From Verrucomicrobiaceae bacterium (lineage in GTDB: Bacteria; Verrucomicrobiota; Verrucomicrobiia; Verrucomicrobiales; Verrucomicrobiaceae): a stretch of 43,704 nt of DNA. Made by a program: the position numbers and the translations under genes. Positions within the stretch are counted from its first letter, which is position 1. The number at the start of each line of letters is the position of its first letter. Below the pieces are notes generated by a model. That model was not told the origin of the DNA. It did not search any database and saw only the letters and a list, made by a program, of their open reading frames with translations. Below, in pieces: positions 9,191 through 17,419 of this stretch. The stretch is taken from contig JAIYDW010000043.1 in assembly GCA_027487315.1 (NCBI GenBank), positions 1 through 43,704 on the forward strand, written 5' to 3'.

Positions 9191-9622
9191 ATGAAATCAC
9201 ACGCCCTCCACCTCTCCGCGCTCGCCGCGGCTCTGCTGTCCTCCTGCGCCAGCCCTGAAACCGACCGCGACTTGTTCCTGCAAGCCGATGCTAACAAAGA
9301 CGGCAAACTGTCCCTGACCGAAGTCAACAAAGTCGGCCTCCCCCGGCTCTTCAATCGCTTCGACCTCAATGGCGATGGCCACGTGACGCTCGAAGAAGCC
9401 CGTGAGGTCGAACCCGGATTCGACTCCAAAGTCTTCGCCGAGCGCGATCTCAACAGCGACGGAAAAGTCACCTACGCCGAGTCTGAAAAAGTCGCCCTCT
9501 CCAAAGGCGGCCTGAAGAAGCAGTTCGCCGAAGTGGACACCAACGGTGACGGCTTCATCGATCAGGCCGAAGCCGAAGCCCATACTGCCAAACTGGACAA
9601 ACAATCCACCGCCGCCCAATGA
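9191..9622 (+). CDS. EF-hand calcium-binding lipoprotein
   Basis: A 143-residue lipoprotein: the start at 9191 gives a signal peptide ending in the lipobox LSSC (Cys19). Four EF-hand loops follow: DANKDGKLSLTE, DLNGDGHVTLEE, DLNSDGKVTYAE and DTNGDGFIDQAE, each with the expected acidic ligands and glycine. It should be anchored in a membrane and bind calcium in the periplasm. A second protein of the same length and design is encoded at 21583. The next lipoprotein gene starts 26 bp downstream. Role beyond calcium binding is unknown. Confidence 0.85.
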   Translation: MKSHALHLSALAAALLSSCASPETDRDLFLQADANKDGKLSLTEVNKVGLPRLFNRFDLNGDGHVTLEEAREVEPGFDSKVFAERDLNSDGKVTYAESEKVALSKGGLKKQFAEVDTNGDGFIDQAEAEAHTAKLDKQSTAAQ

Positions 9623-9648
9623 ACCTTCACCCCCACCGCTCACCTGCC

Positions 9649-9927
9649 ATGAAGACTCTCATCCGCATCCTCCTTGTCACCCTGACTGCGCTCGAATTGG
9701 TCAGTTGCGTCGCCCCTCATCCCAGCCCCGTCGTCCGTGGTCGCCGCCGAGGCGGCGTCACAGGTGCAGCCATCGGCGGAGCCGTCGGTGGCTGGGAGGG
9801 CGCCGCCGCCGGTGCCCTCATCGGAGGCACCGCAGGCGGCATGGCCGGTCGCGCCCGTCGCAGCTACTACACCGGCACCCCCTACTACGCTCCCGCCCGC
9901 GCCCCACGCGGCTGGGGCTACTATTAA
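9649..9927 (+). CDS. Small glycine-zipper lipoprotein
   Basis: A 92-residue protein. The ATG at 9649 gives a signal peptide with lipobox LVSC; an ATG at 9619, overlapping the previous stop, would add ten residues without a signal. The middle is a glycine zipper (GGVTGAAIGGAVGG, then GALIGGTAGGMAG), as in 17-kDa surface antigen and Gly-zipper membrane-inserting proteins. The tail is Tyr/Pro/Arg-rich. It is probably an envelope lipoprotein co-transcribed with the EF-hand gene. A strong hairpin follows its stop. Confidence 0.72.
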   Translation: MKTLIRILLVTLTALELVSCVAPHPSPVVRGRRRGGVTGAAIGGAVGGWEGAAAGALIGGTAGGMAGRARRSYYTGTPYYAPARAPRGWGYY

Positions 9928-9950
9928 AACCAGCGCCTCCCTTCCCACAT

Positions 9951-9980
9951 GCAGCCCGACCCCCACAAAGGTCGGGCTGC
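9951..9980 (+). terminator. Probable transcription terminator
   Basis: GCAGCCCGACC (9951-9961) pairs perfectly with GGTCGGGCTGC (9970-9980) around an 8-base loop, 24 bp after the lipoprotein stop. The T-tract is poor (TTGC), so termination strength is uncertain. Confidence 0.65.
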
Positions 9981-10030
9981 TTGCAAATCAATCCCCTGTG
10001 CCCTTCAGGCCAAGAGCCTCCTCTTCACGC

Positions 10031-11731
10031 ATGAAAACCACGCTCCTCACCACCGCGCTCGGCGCCCTCACACTGGTCTCTGGACCGGCTCTCTCCCAAT
10101 CCGCCGACACCATCTACCACGGCGGCTCCATCCTCACCATGGCAGGCAAGGATGCGACGTATGTCGAAGCCCTGGCCGTGAAGGACGGCAAGATCGCCCT
10201 AGCCGGCACAAAAGACGCGGCTCTCAAAACGAAAGGTGACACCACCAAGATGGTGGACCTCGGCGGCAAACATCTGATGCCCTCTTTCATCGATGCGCAC
10301 GGACATTTCATCAACGCCCTCAGCCTCGCCAACCAAGCCAACTGTTACGCCGCACCCTTCGGCGCGGGCAGCACGAAGGAAGGCATCATCGAGGCGCTCA
10401 AAAAAACGAAGGCGGAGAAGAAGATCGCCGATGACGAGGTCCTCATGGGCTACGGCTACGACGACAGCATCTACCCCGATGGCAGCAAACTCACCGCCGC
10501 TGATCTCGACACAGCCTTCCCCAGGCAAGCCGTGATGGTCATGCACGTCTCGCTGCACGGCGCAGTGCTGAACTCAGCCGCCATGAAGAAATACAACATC
10601 AATGCCGCCACGGAGACACCGCCCGGTGGCATCATCGTGCGCAAACCGGGCAGCAACGAGCCCGAGGGCCTTGTCATGGAAACCGCTTACCTCCCCATCT
10701 TCGCACAATTGCCCAAACCCACCCCGGAGCAGGAACTGGAAGCCCTGGTCGGTGGACAGAAAATCTTTGCCGCCGCTGGCGTCACCACCGCTCACGAGGG
10801 TGCGACCCATCTCGATCAGCTCCAGGTACTCCAGCGTGGCGCGAAAGCGGGCAAGCTCTACATCGATGTCATCGCCTTCCCCTTCATCACCGACATCAAG
10901 CCCACCTTGCGCGCCAATCCGCCGGAGACCTTTGGCAAATACATCGACCGCCTCAAGCTCGGCGGCATCAAGGTCACCATCGACGGCTCGCCGCAGGGCC
11001 GCACAGCACACTTCACCACCCCCTATCTCACCGGAGGGCCCGGCGGCGAAAAAGACTGGAAGGGCGAACCCACCTTCCCTGAGCCTGAGATTCGAAAAAT
11101 GGTGAAATTCGTTTATGACCTCAAAGTGCCGCTCATCATCCACTGCAACGGCGACGCGGCGATTGATAACTTCCTCAACGCTCACGAGGCCGCGCTCGGA
11201 GACGCGAAAGCGGGCGATCACCGCAGCGGCATCATCCACTGCCAGTTTGTGCGCAAGGACCAGCTCGACAAAATCGCCGCTTGGAAAATCATCCCATCCT
11301 TCTACACCGAGCACACCTATTTCTACGGCACCACGCACACCAAGCAGCGTGGCAAGGAGCAGACAGACTTCCTCAGCCCGCTGAAGTCCGCTCTGGATCG
11401 CGGCATCATCTTCGGCAATCACACCGACTTCAATGTCGCGCCGATTGACCAGCTCTTCGTCGTTTGGAGTGCCGTCAATCGCATCTCCCGTGAAGGCGAA
11501 GTGATCGGCGCAGACGAGCGCGTCTCCGCCTACGAGGCGCTGAAAGCCGTCACCTGCAACGTGGCCTATTGGTATCGCGAGGAAGCCACCAAAGGCACGC
11601 TCGAAACCGGCAAACTCGCCGACCTCGTCATCCTCGACAAAGACCCGCTCAAGGTCGAGCCCATGGCCATCAAAGACATCAAGGTGCTGGAGACCATCAA
11701 AGAAGGAACGATCATCTACTCCGCCAACTAA
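10031..11731 (+). CDS. Secreted amidohydrolase, YtcJ-like (amidohydrolase family 3)
   Basis: A 566-residue protein; the start at 10031 gives a signal peptide (to about residue 22). The beta-sandwich opening (TIYHGGSILTM) is followed by the metal-binding HxH (DAHGHF, His90/His92), a later IHCNGDAA histidine, a second histidine region (GIIHCQF), the aspartate in GNHTDFNVAP, and the closing GKLADLVILDKDPL strand that is typical of the family. These mark a metal-dependent hydrolase of the YtcJ/amidohydrolase-3 type acting on C-N bonds, here exported. Substrate unknown. The porin gene 35 bp downstream probably supplies it. Confidence 0.88.
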   Translation: MKTTLLTTALGALTLVSGPALSQSADTIYHGGSILTMAGKDATYVEALAVKDGKIALAGTKDAALKTKGDTTKMVDLGGKHLMPSFIDAHGHFINALSLANQANCYAAPFGAGSTKEGIIEALKKTKAEKKIADDEVLMGYGYDDSIYPDGSKLTAADLDTAFPRQAVMVMHVSLHGAVLNSAAMKKYNINAATETPPGGIIVRKPGSNEPEGLVMETAYLPIFAQLPKPTPEQELEALVGGQKIFAAAGVTTAHEGATHLDQLQVLQRGAKAGKLYIDVIAFPFITDIKPTLRANPPETFGKYIDRLKLGGIKVTIDGSPQGRTAHFTTPYLTGGPGGEKDWKGEPTFPEPEIRKMVKFVYDLKVPLIIHCNGDAAIDNFLNAHEAALGDAKAGDHRSGIIHCQFVRKDQLDKIAAWKIIPSFYTEHTYFYGTTHTKQRGKEQTDFLSPLKSALDRGIIFGNHTDFNVAPIDQLFVVWSAVNRISREGEVIGADERVSAYEALKAVTCNVAYWYREEATKGTLETGKLADLVILDKDPLKVEPMAIKDIKVLETIKEGTIIYSAN

Positions 11732-11765
11732 CCTTTCCACACCCCCGCAACCTCCTCTCATCCCG

Positions 11766-13031
11766 ATGATGACCAAAACCATCGTGGCTCTGCTCGTCTT
11801 TGCGGGTTGCATCCCGCTCTTCGCCGGCACCGACGGCAAAAACCCCGGGACATTCACCCCCAATTCAAAGGTCGCTGAACCAGTCGCCGGAAAGCTCACC
11901 GGCGACTGGGGCGGCCTCCGCACCCAACTCGCCGAACGCGGCCTCAGCCTCGACCTCGAATACACCCAGTTCTACCAGGGCCTCCTCTCCGGTGACGGCA
12001 ACGACGACTGGGAATTCGCTGGTCGCGTGGATGCCTTCTTCAATGTGGACACGGAGAAGCTCGGCCTCTGGCAGGGCGGTGGCCTCCGCACCCACACAGA
12101 ATATCGCTACGGTTCGTTGCCCGGCTTTCGCGGAGGTGCCCTCTGGCCCGTCAACACCGGAGCCACGCTTCCCCTCGGCGGCGGCGATCAAATCGTCGCC
12201 TCCTCCATCTTCCTCACCCAATCCATCGGCAAAAACGTCAACCTCATGGTCGGCAAAATCAACGCCGTGGACCTCCTCGCCTCCGACCCCTTTTTCGGCG
12301 GCTGGGGCATTCACCGCTTCCAAAACATCGCCTTCGTCGCGCCCCCCAGCGGCGTCGTCCCACCCACCATCATGGGCGCCATCGCCAGCATCAAAACCGC
12401 CCCCATCACCTGGACCCTCATGGCCTTCGATCCCAACGATCGCACCAACGACTACTGGCCCGATGACCTCTTCGACGACGGCATCAACCTCTCACTCGGC
12501 GCCACCTACGTCGGCAAACTCGCCGGCCGCACCACCATCTACAACCTCACCGGCACCTACAGCACCAAGGACGGCGCCAACCTCGGCGAACTCCTCCTGC
12601 CAGCCGACCTCAAGACCGGCACCATTGATGGCGCCTACAACGTCAGCTTCCAGTTCTCCCACTACCTCAAACAGCACAGCGAGCGTCCCGGCGACGGCTG
12701 GGGCCTCTTTGTCAAAGGCGCACTCGCCGACGGCAATCCCAACCCCATCCAGCGCAGCATCATCGCCGGCATCGGCGGCAAAGGCCTCCTCCCCTCGCGT
12801 CGCGATGACACCTTCGGCATCGGCTACTTCTACTACAACTTCAGCGACGCCCTTCAGGACTCCCTGAACACACGCGTCAATCTCGATGACGAGCAAGGCC
12901 TCGAAGTCTTCTACAACCTTTCCCTCACCCCCTGGTTCAGCATCGGCGGCGACCTCCAAGTCATCGATCCCGCCCTCGGCTCCAACCAAGTCGCCGTCAT
13001 CGCCGGCCTCCGCGCCACCGTTTCCTTCTAG
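11766..13031 (+). CDS. OprB-family carbohydrate-type porin
   Basis: A 421-residue protein with a signal peptide (to FAG-T, about residue 20). The motif LTGDWGGLRTQLAERGLSLD near the N-terminus is the family signature of OprB porins, and the protein ends in F (LRATVSF) as outer-membrane barrels do. OprB porins pass sugars and other small solutes. It shares a likely transcript with the amidohydrolase. Two methionines open the frame (11766 and 11769); the first is listed. The TAG stop is also the first bases of a palindromic repeat. Confidence 0.9.
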   Translation: MMTKTIVALLVFAGCIPLFAGTDGKNPGTFTPNSKVAEPVAGKLTGDWGGLRTQLAERGLSLDLEYTQFYQGLLSGDGNDDWEFAGRVDAFFNVDTEKLGLWQGGGLRTHTEYRYGSLPGFRGGALWPVNTGATLPLGGGDQIVASSIFLTQSIGKNVNLMVGKINAVDLLASDPFFGGWGIHRFQNIAFVAPPSGVVPPTIMGAIASIKTAPITWTLMAFDPNDRTNDYWPDDLFDDGINLSLGATYVGKLAGRTTIYNLTGTYSTKDGANLGELLLPADLKTGTIDGAYNVSFQFSHYLKQHSERPGDGWGLFVKGALADGNPNPIQRSIIAGIGGKGLLPSRRDDTFGIGYFYYNFSDALQDSLNTRVNLDDEQGLEVFYNLSLTPWFSIGGDLQVIDPALGSNQVAVIAGLRATVSF

Positions 13032-13157
13032 ACCGGTTCCCGAAAAGATTGTCATTTTGATCCGGCGAGCGCAGCGGCTTCAGTGGCAAGCGGCTAACGC
13101 AGCCAATGAGGCCACTCCGCCGCTGGGCAAGGTGACAAGCATTTCGAGAGTCGGTTA
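13029..13157. repeat. Palindromic intergenic repeat, copy A
   Basis: A ~129-bp element that begins in the porin stop codon (TAGACCGG) and ends in a degenerate inverted copy (CGAGAGTCGGTTA). Its interior, from TTTTGATCCGGCGAGCGCAG to GTGACAAGCATTTCGAGA, is nearly identical to copy B at 15595. Such small, ORF-less elements with inverted ends resemble MITEs or REP-type repeats. It may also serve as a terminator. Confidence 0.8.
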
Positions 13158-13248
13158 ATTCACTTGCCGCCCATTGATCCCCCCTCATTTCTCGGCATGA
13201 TAGGTCTGCTTCCAAAAAGAAATTCCCGACAAAACTCATCTCCCAATC

Positions 13249-15591
13249 ATGAAACGCTCATCGCCCATCAAACTCATGCTGACAGCTCTCGGGCTCGCAA
13301 TCATCCCCAGTCAAGCGCAGGAAGTCTTGCCCCGTCCAGAGCAACCTTTCAAAGGTAAGATCGGCCGCATCACCCAGGACTCCGTCAAAGACTTCCCCAA
13401 AGCCGTGGAGGCACCAAAGGGTGCACCGAACGTGCTCGTCATCCTCACCGATGACGTTGGCTTCGGCGCTTCCTCCACCTTCGGCGGCCCGATTCCCACC
13501 GCGACCATGGATCGCCTCGCCAAGAATGGCCTGCGCTACAATCAATTCCACACCACCGCGCTCTGCTCGCCCACCCGCGCAGCGCTGCTCTCCGGACGCA
13601 ATCATCACAGTGCCAACACAGGTGTGATCATGGAAGCAGGCACCGGCTTCCCCGGCTACAACAGCCTGATGTCAAAGAGTTGCGGCACCTTTGCCGAAGT
13701 GCTGAAGCAGAACGGCTACAACACTTCCTGGTATGGCAAGAACCACAACGTCCCCGATTGGCAGTCCAGTGCCGCCGGTCCCTTCGACCTGTGGCCCACC
13801 GGATTGGGCTTCGAATACTTTTACGGCTTCATCGGTGGCGACACCAGCCAATGGAACCCGGCCATCACCGAAGGCACCAAACCCATCGAACCGCCGCATG
13901 ATGCGAAGGACTACTTCTTCGACAAGGACATGGCCGACCGCACGATCCACTGGATTCGCATGCAGCACGCGACAGCTCCCAACAAACCCTTCCTCGCCTA
14001 TTACGCCCCCGGCACCGCCCATGCGCCGCACCACGCGCCGAAAGAATGGATCGCGAAATTCAAAGGTCAGTTCGACCAAGGTTGGGACAAGGTACGTGAG
14101 GAAACCTTTGCCCGTCAGAAAGCGGCAGGCCTCATCCCTGCGGATGCCAAACTCACCGAACGTTCCGCTGGCATCCCCGCCTGGGACAGCCTCAACGCCG
14201 ACCAGAAAAAAGTCTATGCCCGCATGATGGAAGTCTATTGCGCCGCGCTCGCCCATTGCGATCACCAGATGGGCCGCGTGCTCGATGCCATCGAGGCCCA
14301 GGGCGAACTCGACAACACGCTCGTCATCTACATCCAGGGCGACAATGGCGCGAGCGGCGAAGGCGGCCTCCAGGGACTGCTCAACGAAATGACCTTCTTC
14401 AATGCCATCCCCGAGGACTTCAAGGAAGTCATGCGCCGCATGGATGAACTCGGCGGACCCAACACCTTCAACCACTACCCCGTCGGCTGGGCACACGCCA
14501 TGGACACGCCCTTCCAGTGGGCCAAACAAGTGGCCTCCCACTTCGGTGGCACCCGCAACGGCCTCGTCATTTCCTGGCCCGACCGCATCAAGGACAAGGG
14601 CGGCATCCGTTCGCAGTTCCATCACGTCATCGACATCATGCCCACCATTCTCGAAGCCGCCGGCGTGCCCGCGCCGACGAGCATCAACGGCGTCACCCAG
14701 AAGCCCGTCGAAGGCGTGAGCATGGTCTATTCCTTCGACGACGCGAAGGCGCCCTCGAAACGTCAGACCCAGTATTTCGAAATGCTCGGCAACCGTGCGA
14801 TCTATCACGACGGCTGGGTCGCCGCCACCACACCACCGACCCCGCCCTGGTCCAGCTCCGGCGGCAATGTCGCCGTGCTCGATTATCAGTGGGAACTCTA
14901 TAAGATCACCGAAGACTTCTCCCAGTCGAACAACCTTGCAGCCAAGGAGCCCGCCAAGCTCAAGGAACTCCAGGATCTGTTCTGGGTGGAAGCAGAGAAA
15001 TACAACGTTCTGCCGATTGACAACAGCAAGGTCGAACGCCTCGACGTCACCAACCGCCCCAGCCTCACCGCAGGGCGCGACACGTTCACCTATTTCCCCG
15101 GACTCGTCCGCATTCCTGAAGGTGCCGCACCCGACACCAAGAACAAATCATGGCGCATCGAGGCGGAAGTGGTGATTCCTGAAGATGGAGCCGAGGGCAT
15201 CATCCTCACCCACGGCGGACGTTTCGCAGGTTACGGTTTCTATCTGCTCGAAGGCAAACCAGTCTTCTGTTACAACCTCGCAGGCGTTGCCCATTACTAT
15301 GTCAAAAGTGATGAGAAGCTCAGCCCCGGCAAACACACCCTCGTTTACGACTACAAACATGACGGCGGTTTGGGCAAAGGCGGCACCGGCACCATCGAAG
15401 TGGACGGCAAGTCCGTCGGCTCCGCACGCATCGATCGCACCCTGCCGTTCCGTCTTTCGCTGGATGAAACCCTCGACTGCGGCGAGGACACCGGCACTCC
15501 CGTCTGCGAGGATTACGTCAAGAAGATGCCCTTCAAATTCACCGGTGAACTCAAACAGGCCGTCATCAAGCTCATCGCAGCGCCGAAGTAG
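13249..15591 (+). CDS. Large arylsulfatase with C-terminal jelly-roll-like extension
   Basis: A 780-residue sulfatase with a signal peptide (to about residue 23). It has the DD metal pair (LTDDVGFG, 68-69), the formylglycine motif C-S-P-T-R with Cys106, and QGDNGAS for the second metal side. Pattern and length fit the long Pseudomonas AtsA-like arylsulfatases (S1_4). The last ~150 residues (from [10 protein letters not shown]) look like a beta-sandwich, common in this subgroup. It stands alone between two copies of the same palindromic repeat, 92 bp after copy A and 3 bp before copy B. Substrate unknown; secretion and maturation are expected as for the other sulfatases. Confidence 0.93.
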   Translation: MKRSSPIKLMLTALGLAIIPSQAQEVLPRPEQPFKGKIGRITQDSVKDFPKAVEAPKGAPNVLVILTDDVGFGASSTFGGPIPTATMDRLAKNGLRYNQFHTTALCSPTRAALLSGRNHHSANTGVIMEAGTGFPGYNSLMSKSCGTFAEVLKQNGYNTSWYGKNHNVPDWQSSAAGPFDLWPTGLGFEYFYGFIGGDTSQWNPAITEGTKPIEPPHDAKDYFFDKDMADRTIHWIRMQHATAPNKPFLAYYAPGTAHAPHHAPKEWIAKFKGQFDQGWDKVREETFARQKAAGLIPADAKLTERSAGIPAWDSLNADQKKVYARMMEVYCAALAHCDHQMGRVLDAIEAQGELDNTLVIYIQGDNGASGEGGLQGLLNEMTFFNAIPEDFKEVMRRMDELGGPNTFNHYPVGWAHAMDTPFQWAKQVASHFGGTRNGLVISWPDRIKDKGGIRSQFHHVIDIMPTILEAAGVPAPTSINGVTQKPVEGVSMVYSFDDAKAPSKRQTQYFEMLGNRAIYHDGWVAATTPPTPPWSSSGGNVAVLDYQWELYKITEDFSQSNNLAAKEPAKLKELQDLFWVEAEKYNVLPIDNSKVERLDVTNRPSLTAGRDTFTYFPGLVRIPEGAAPDTKNKSWRIEAEVVIPEDGAEGIILTHGGRFAGYGFYLLEGKPVFCYNLAGVAHYYVKSDEKLSPGKHTLVYDYKHDGGLGKGGTGTIEVDGKSVGSARIDRTLPFRLSLDETLDCGEDTGTPVCEDYVKKMPFKFTGELKQAVIKLIAAPK

Positions 15592-15594
15592 CCA

Positions 15595-15761
15595 AGACCG
15601 GTTCTCGAAAAGAGGGTCATTTTGATCCGGCGAGCGCAGCGGCCTCAGTGGCAAGGAAGTCGCGCAGTCCCCTATTAAATCAATAGCGGACAAGCGCCTG
15701 ACGCGGCCAATGAGGCTGCTCCGCCGCCGGGCAAAGTGACAAGCATTTCGAGAATTGGTCT
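15595..15761. repeat. Palindromic intergenic repeat, copy B with insertion
   Basis: A 167-bp element in the same orientation as copy A. Its ends AGACCGGTTCTCGAAA (15595-15610) and TTTCGAGAATTGGTCT (15746-15761) are inverted repeats matching at 14 of 16 positions. Relative to A it has about 39 extra bases after GTGGCAAG, flanked by CAAG on both sides and containing CTATT-AAATC-AATAG. Confidence 0.85.
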
Positions 15762-15765
15762 AACA

Positions 15766-15811
15766 GCCGATGGTGGAGCAGGTGAAGCAATCGTCCCGCA
15801 AAACCATCGGC
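15766..15811. terminator. 9-bp stem between convergent genes, possible terminator
   Basis: GCCGATGGT (15766-15774) and ACCATCGGC (15803-15811) are perfect complements separated by 28 bases. It lies between the sulfatase and the convergent helicase gene. The large loop and lack of a T-run make the terminator role weak. Confidence 0.3.
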
Positions 15812-15902
15812 GAACCAAAAACAAAACAGGAAAATCATCAAAGGATAACACACGTCCCAAAGCGGTGGTTACCGTTGTTCTCACAGTGTTCTAATCGAAA
15901 AC

Positions 15903-17228
15903 CTACCGCCCCCGCGGAGGCCCACCCCGCCGGTCTTGCCCCTCAGAACTCCGCCCACCCTGGCCTCCTCGACCACCCCCACCACCCGGACCTCCACGAC
16001 CGCGTCCACCTCCTCCACCCCCACTCGGCCGCCGTGCCCTCGGATCCACATACCGTGGCTCCCTCTCGACTGGCCCGGGCATCGGCTTCCCATTGTAATC
16101 AAATCCCTCCGCCGTCTTCCGCACCAACCCCCGCCCGATAAACCGCTCCAAACTGCGCAGCGCCCCGTGGTCGTCCTCGCTCACAAAACTGATCGCATCG
16201 CCAATCGCCTGCGCCCTCCCCGTCCGCCCAATCCGGTGCACATAATCCTCTGCATGCATCGGAAAATCAAAATTCACCACGTGTGAAATCCCATCCACAT
16301 CGATCCCCCGCGCCGCAATGTCCGTCGCCACCAGCACCCGCACCGCACCCGACTTGAAGTCCGCCAGCGCCCGCAACCGTTGATTCTGCGACCGGTTCGC
16401 GTGCAGTGTCGCACACTTCACCCCCGTCGTTTCCAACTTCCGCGCAATCTTGTCCGCCCCGTGCTTCGTCCGCGAAAACACCAGCACCATGTTCAACGTC
16501 TCATCCTGCAGCAAGTGACTCAGCAAATTCAACTTCAGATGCTTCGGCACCTCATACACCATCTGCGTCACCGTCTCCGCCGGGTTCGACCTCCGCCCAA
16601 TCTGCACAATCTTCGGTGACCGCTGAAATGCGTGCGTCAGTTCCTCGATCTCCTTCGACAGCGTCGCCGAAAACAATAGCGTCTGCCGCACCGTCGGCAG
16701 CGCCTTGACCACCCGCTTGATCGCCGGCAAAAAACCCATGTCCAGCATCCGGTCCGCCTCATCCAGCACCAAATGCTTCAACTGCCGGAAGTCCCCAAAT
16801 CCCTGCCCCATCAAATCCAGCAGCCTCCCCGGCGTCGCAATCACAATGTCAGCCCCAGCCCTCAGCGCCTCCTTCTGAGGCTTCTCTCCCACACCCCCAA
16901 AAATCCGCGCCACCCGCAGCGGCAAATGCTTCGCATACGCCGCCACATTCTCCTCAATCTGCGCCACCAATTCCCGCGTCGGCGCCAGCACCAGCACCTT
17001 CGTCACCCTCCGCTGCCCCTCCCCACTCGGATTCGCCGCCAACTGCGACAAAATCGGCAGCGTAAAAGCCGCCGTCTTCCCCGTCCCCGTCTGCGCAATC
17101 CCGATCACATCCTGACCCGCCACAATCGGCGGAATCGCCGCCGCCTGAATCGGCGTTGGCTCCGTATACCCCGCCTCCTGAATCGCTTGAAGGATGGGAA
17201 GTTGCAGACCGAGGGTTTGAAAAGGCAT
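15903..17228 (-). CDS. rhlE: DEAD-box ATP-dependent RNA helicase, RhlE-type
   Basis: A 441-residue helicase from the ATG at 17228 (MPFQTLGL), where the Q-motif region begins; upstream in-frame codons give no conserved sequence. Motifs in order: PTPIQ (25-29), AQTGTGKT (45-52), PTREL, TPGR, DEAD (156-159), SAT (187-189), then HRIGRTGRA in the second RecA domain. The last ~55 residues are a basic Gly/Arg-rich tail of RGG type that should bind RNA. These proteins unwind RNA in ribosome assembly, mRNA decay and cold growth. The gene is divergent from the ATP-grasp gene. RhlE is the closest named type; the exact orthologue is not certain. Confidence 0.93.
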   Translation of the reverse strand: MPFQTLGLQLPILQAIQEAGYTEPTPIQAAAIPPIVAGQDVIGIAQTGTGKTAAFTLPILSQLAANPSGEGQRRVTKVLVLAPTRELVAQIEENVAAYAKHLPLRVARIFGGVGEKPQKEALRAGADIVIATPGRLLDLMGQGFGDFRQLKHLVLDEADRMLDMGFLPAIKRVVKALPTVRQTLLFSATLSKEIEELTHAFQRSPKIVQIGRRSNPAETVTQMVYEVPKHLKLNLLSHLLQDETLNMVLVFSRTKHGADKIARKLETTGVKCATLHANRSQNQRLRALADFKSGAVRVLVATDIAARGIDVDGISHVVNFDFPMHAEDYVHRIGRTGRAQAIGDAISFVSEDDHGALRSLERFIGRGLVRKTAEGFDYNGKPMPGPVEREPRYVDPRARRPSGGGGGGRGRGGPGGGGGRGGQGGRSSEGQDRRGGPPRGR

Positions 17229-17419
17229 CGCCGAGACTAGGCTGCAAGGCCCAACTAGCCAGCAATTTCTTGTCTCCAAACCCCTCCCACCGCGTATCCC
17301 ATCCTCAATCACGAATTTCCAATTGCCGCTTGGCATTGATCTTGATACCAGCATCATCTACGGCGAATTCAATAGCCGGGACAGCCCGACCTCTCGTCTC
17401 TCGCTCTCTCCCAGGACTC

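Noticed and set aside
13029-15761. Composite transposon around the sulfatase
   Set aside because: The flanking repeats are too short to encode a transposase, none is present in the window, and no target duplication was found; only a repeat pair is claimed.
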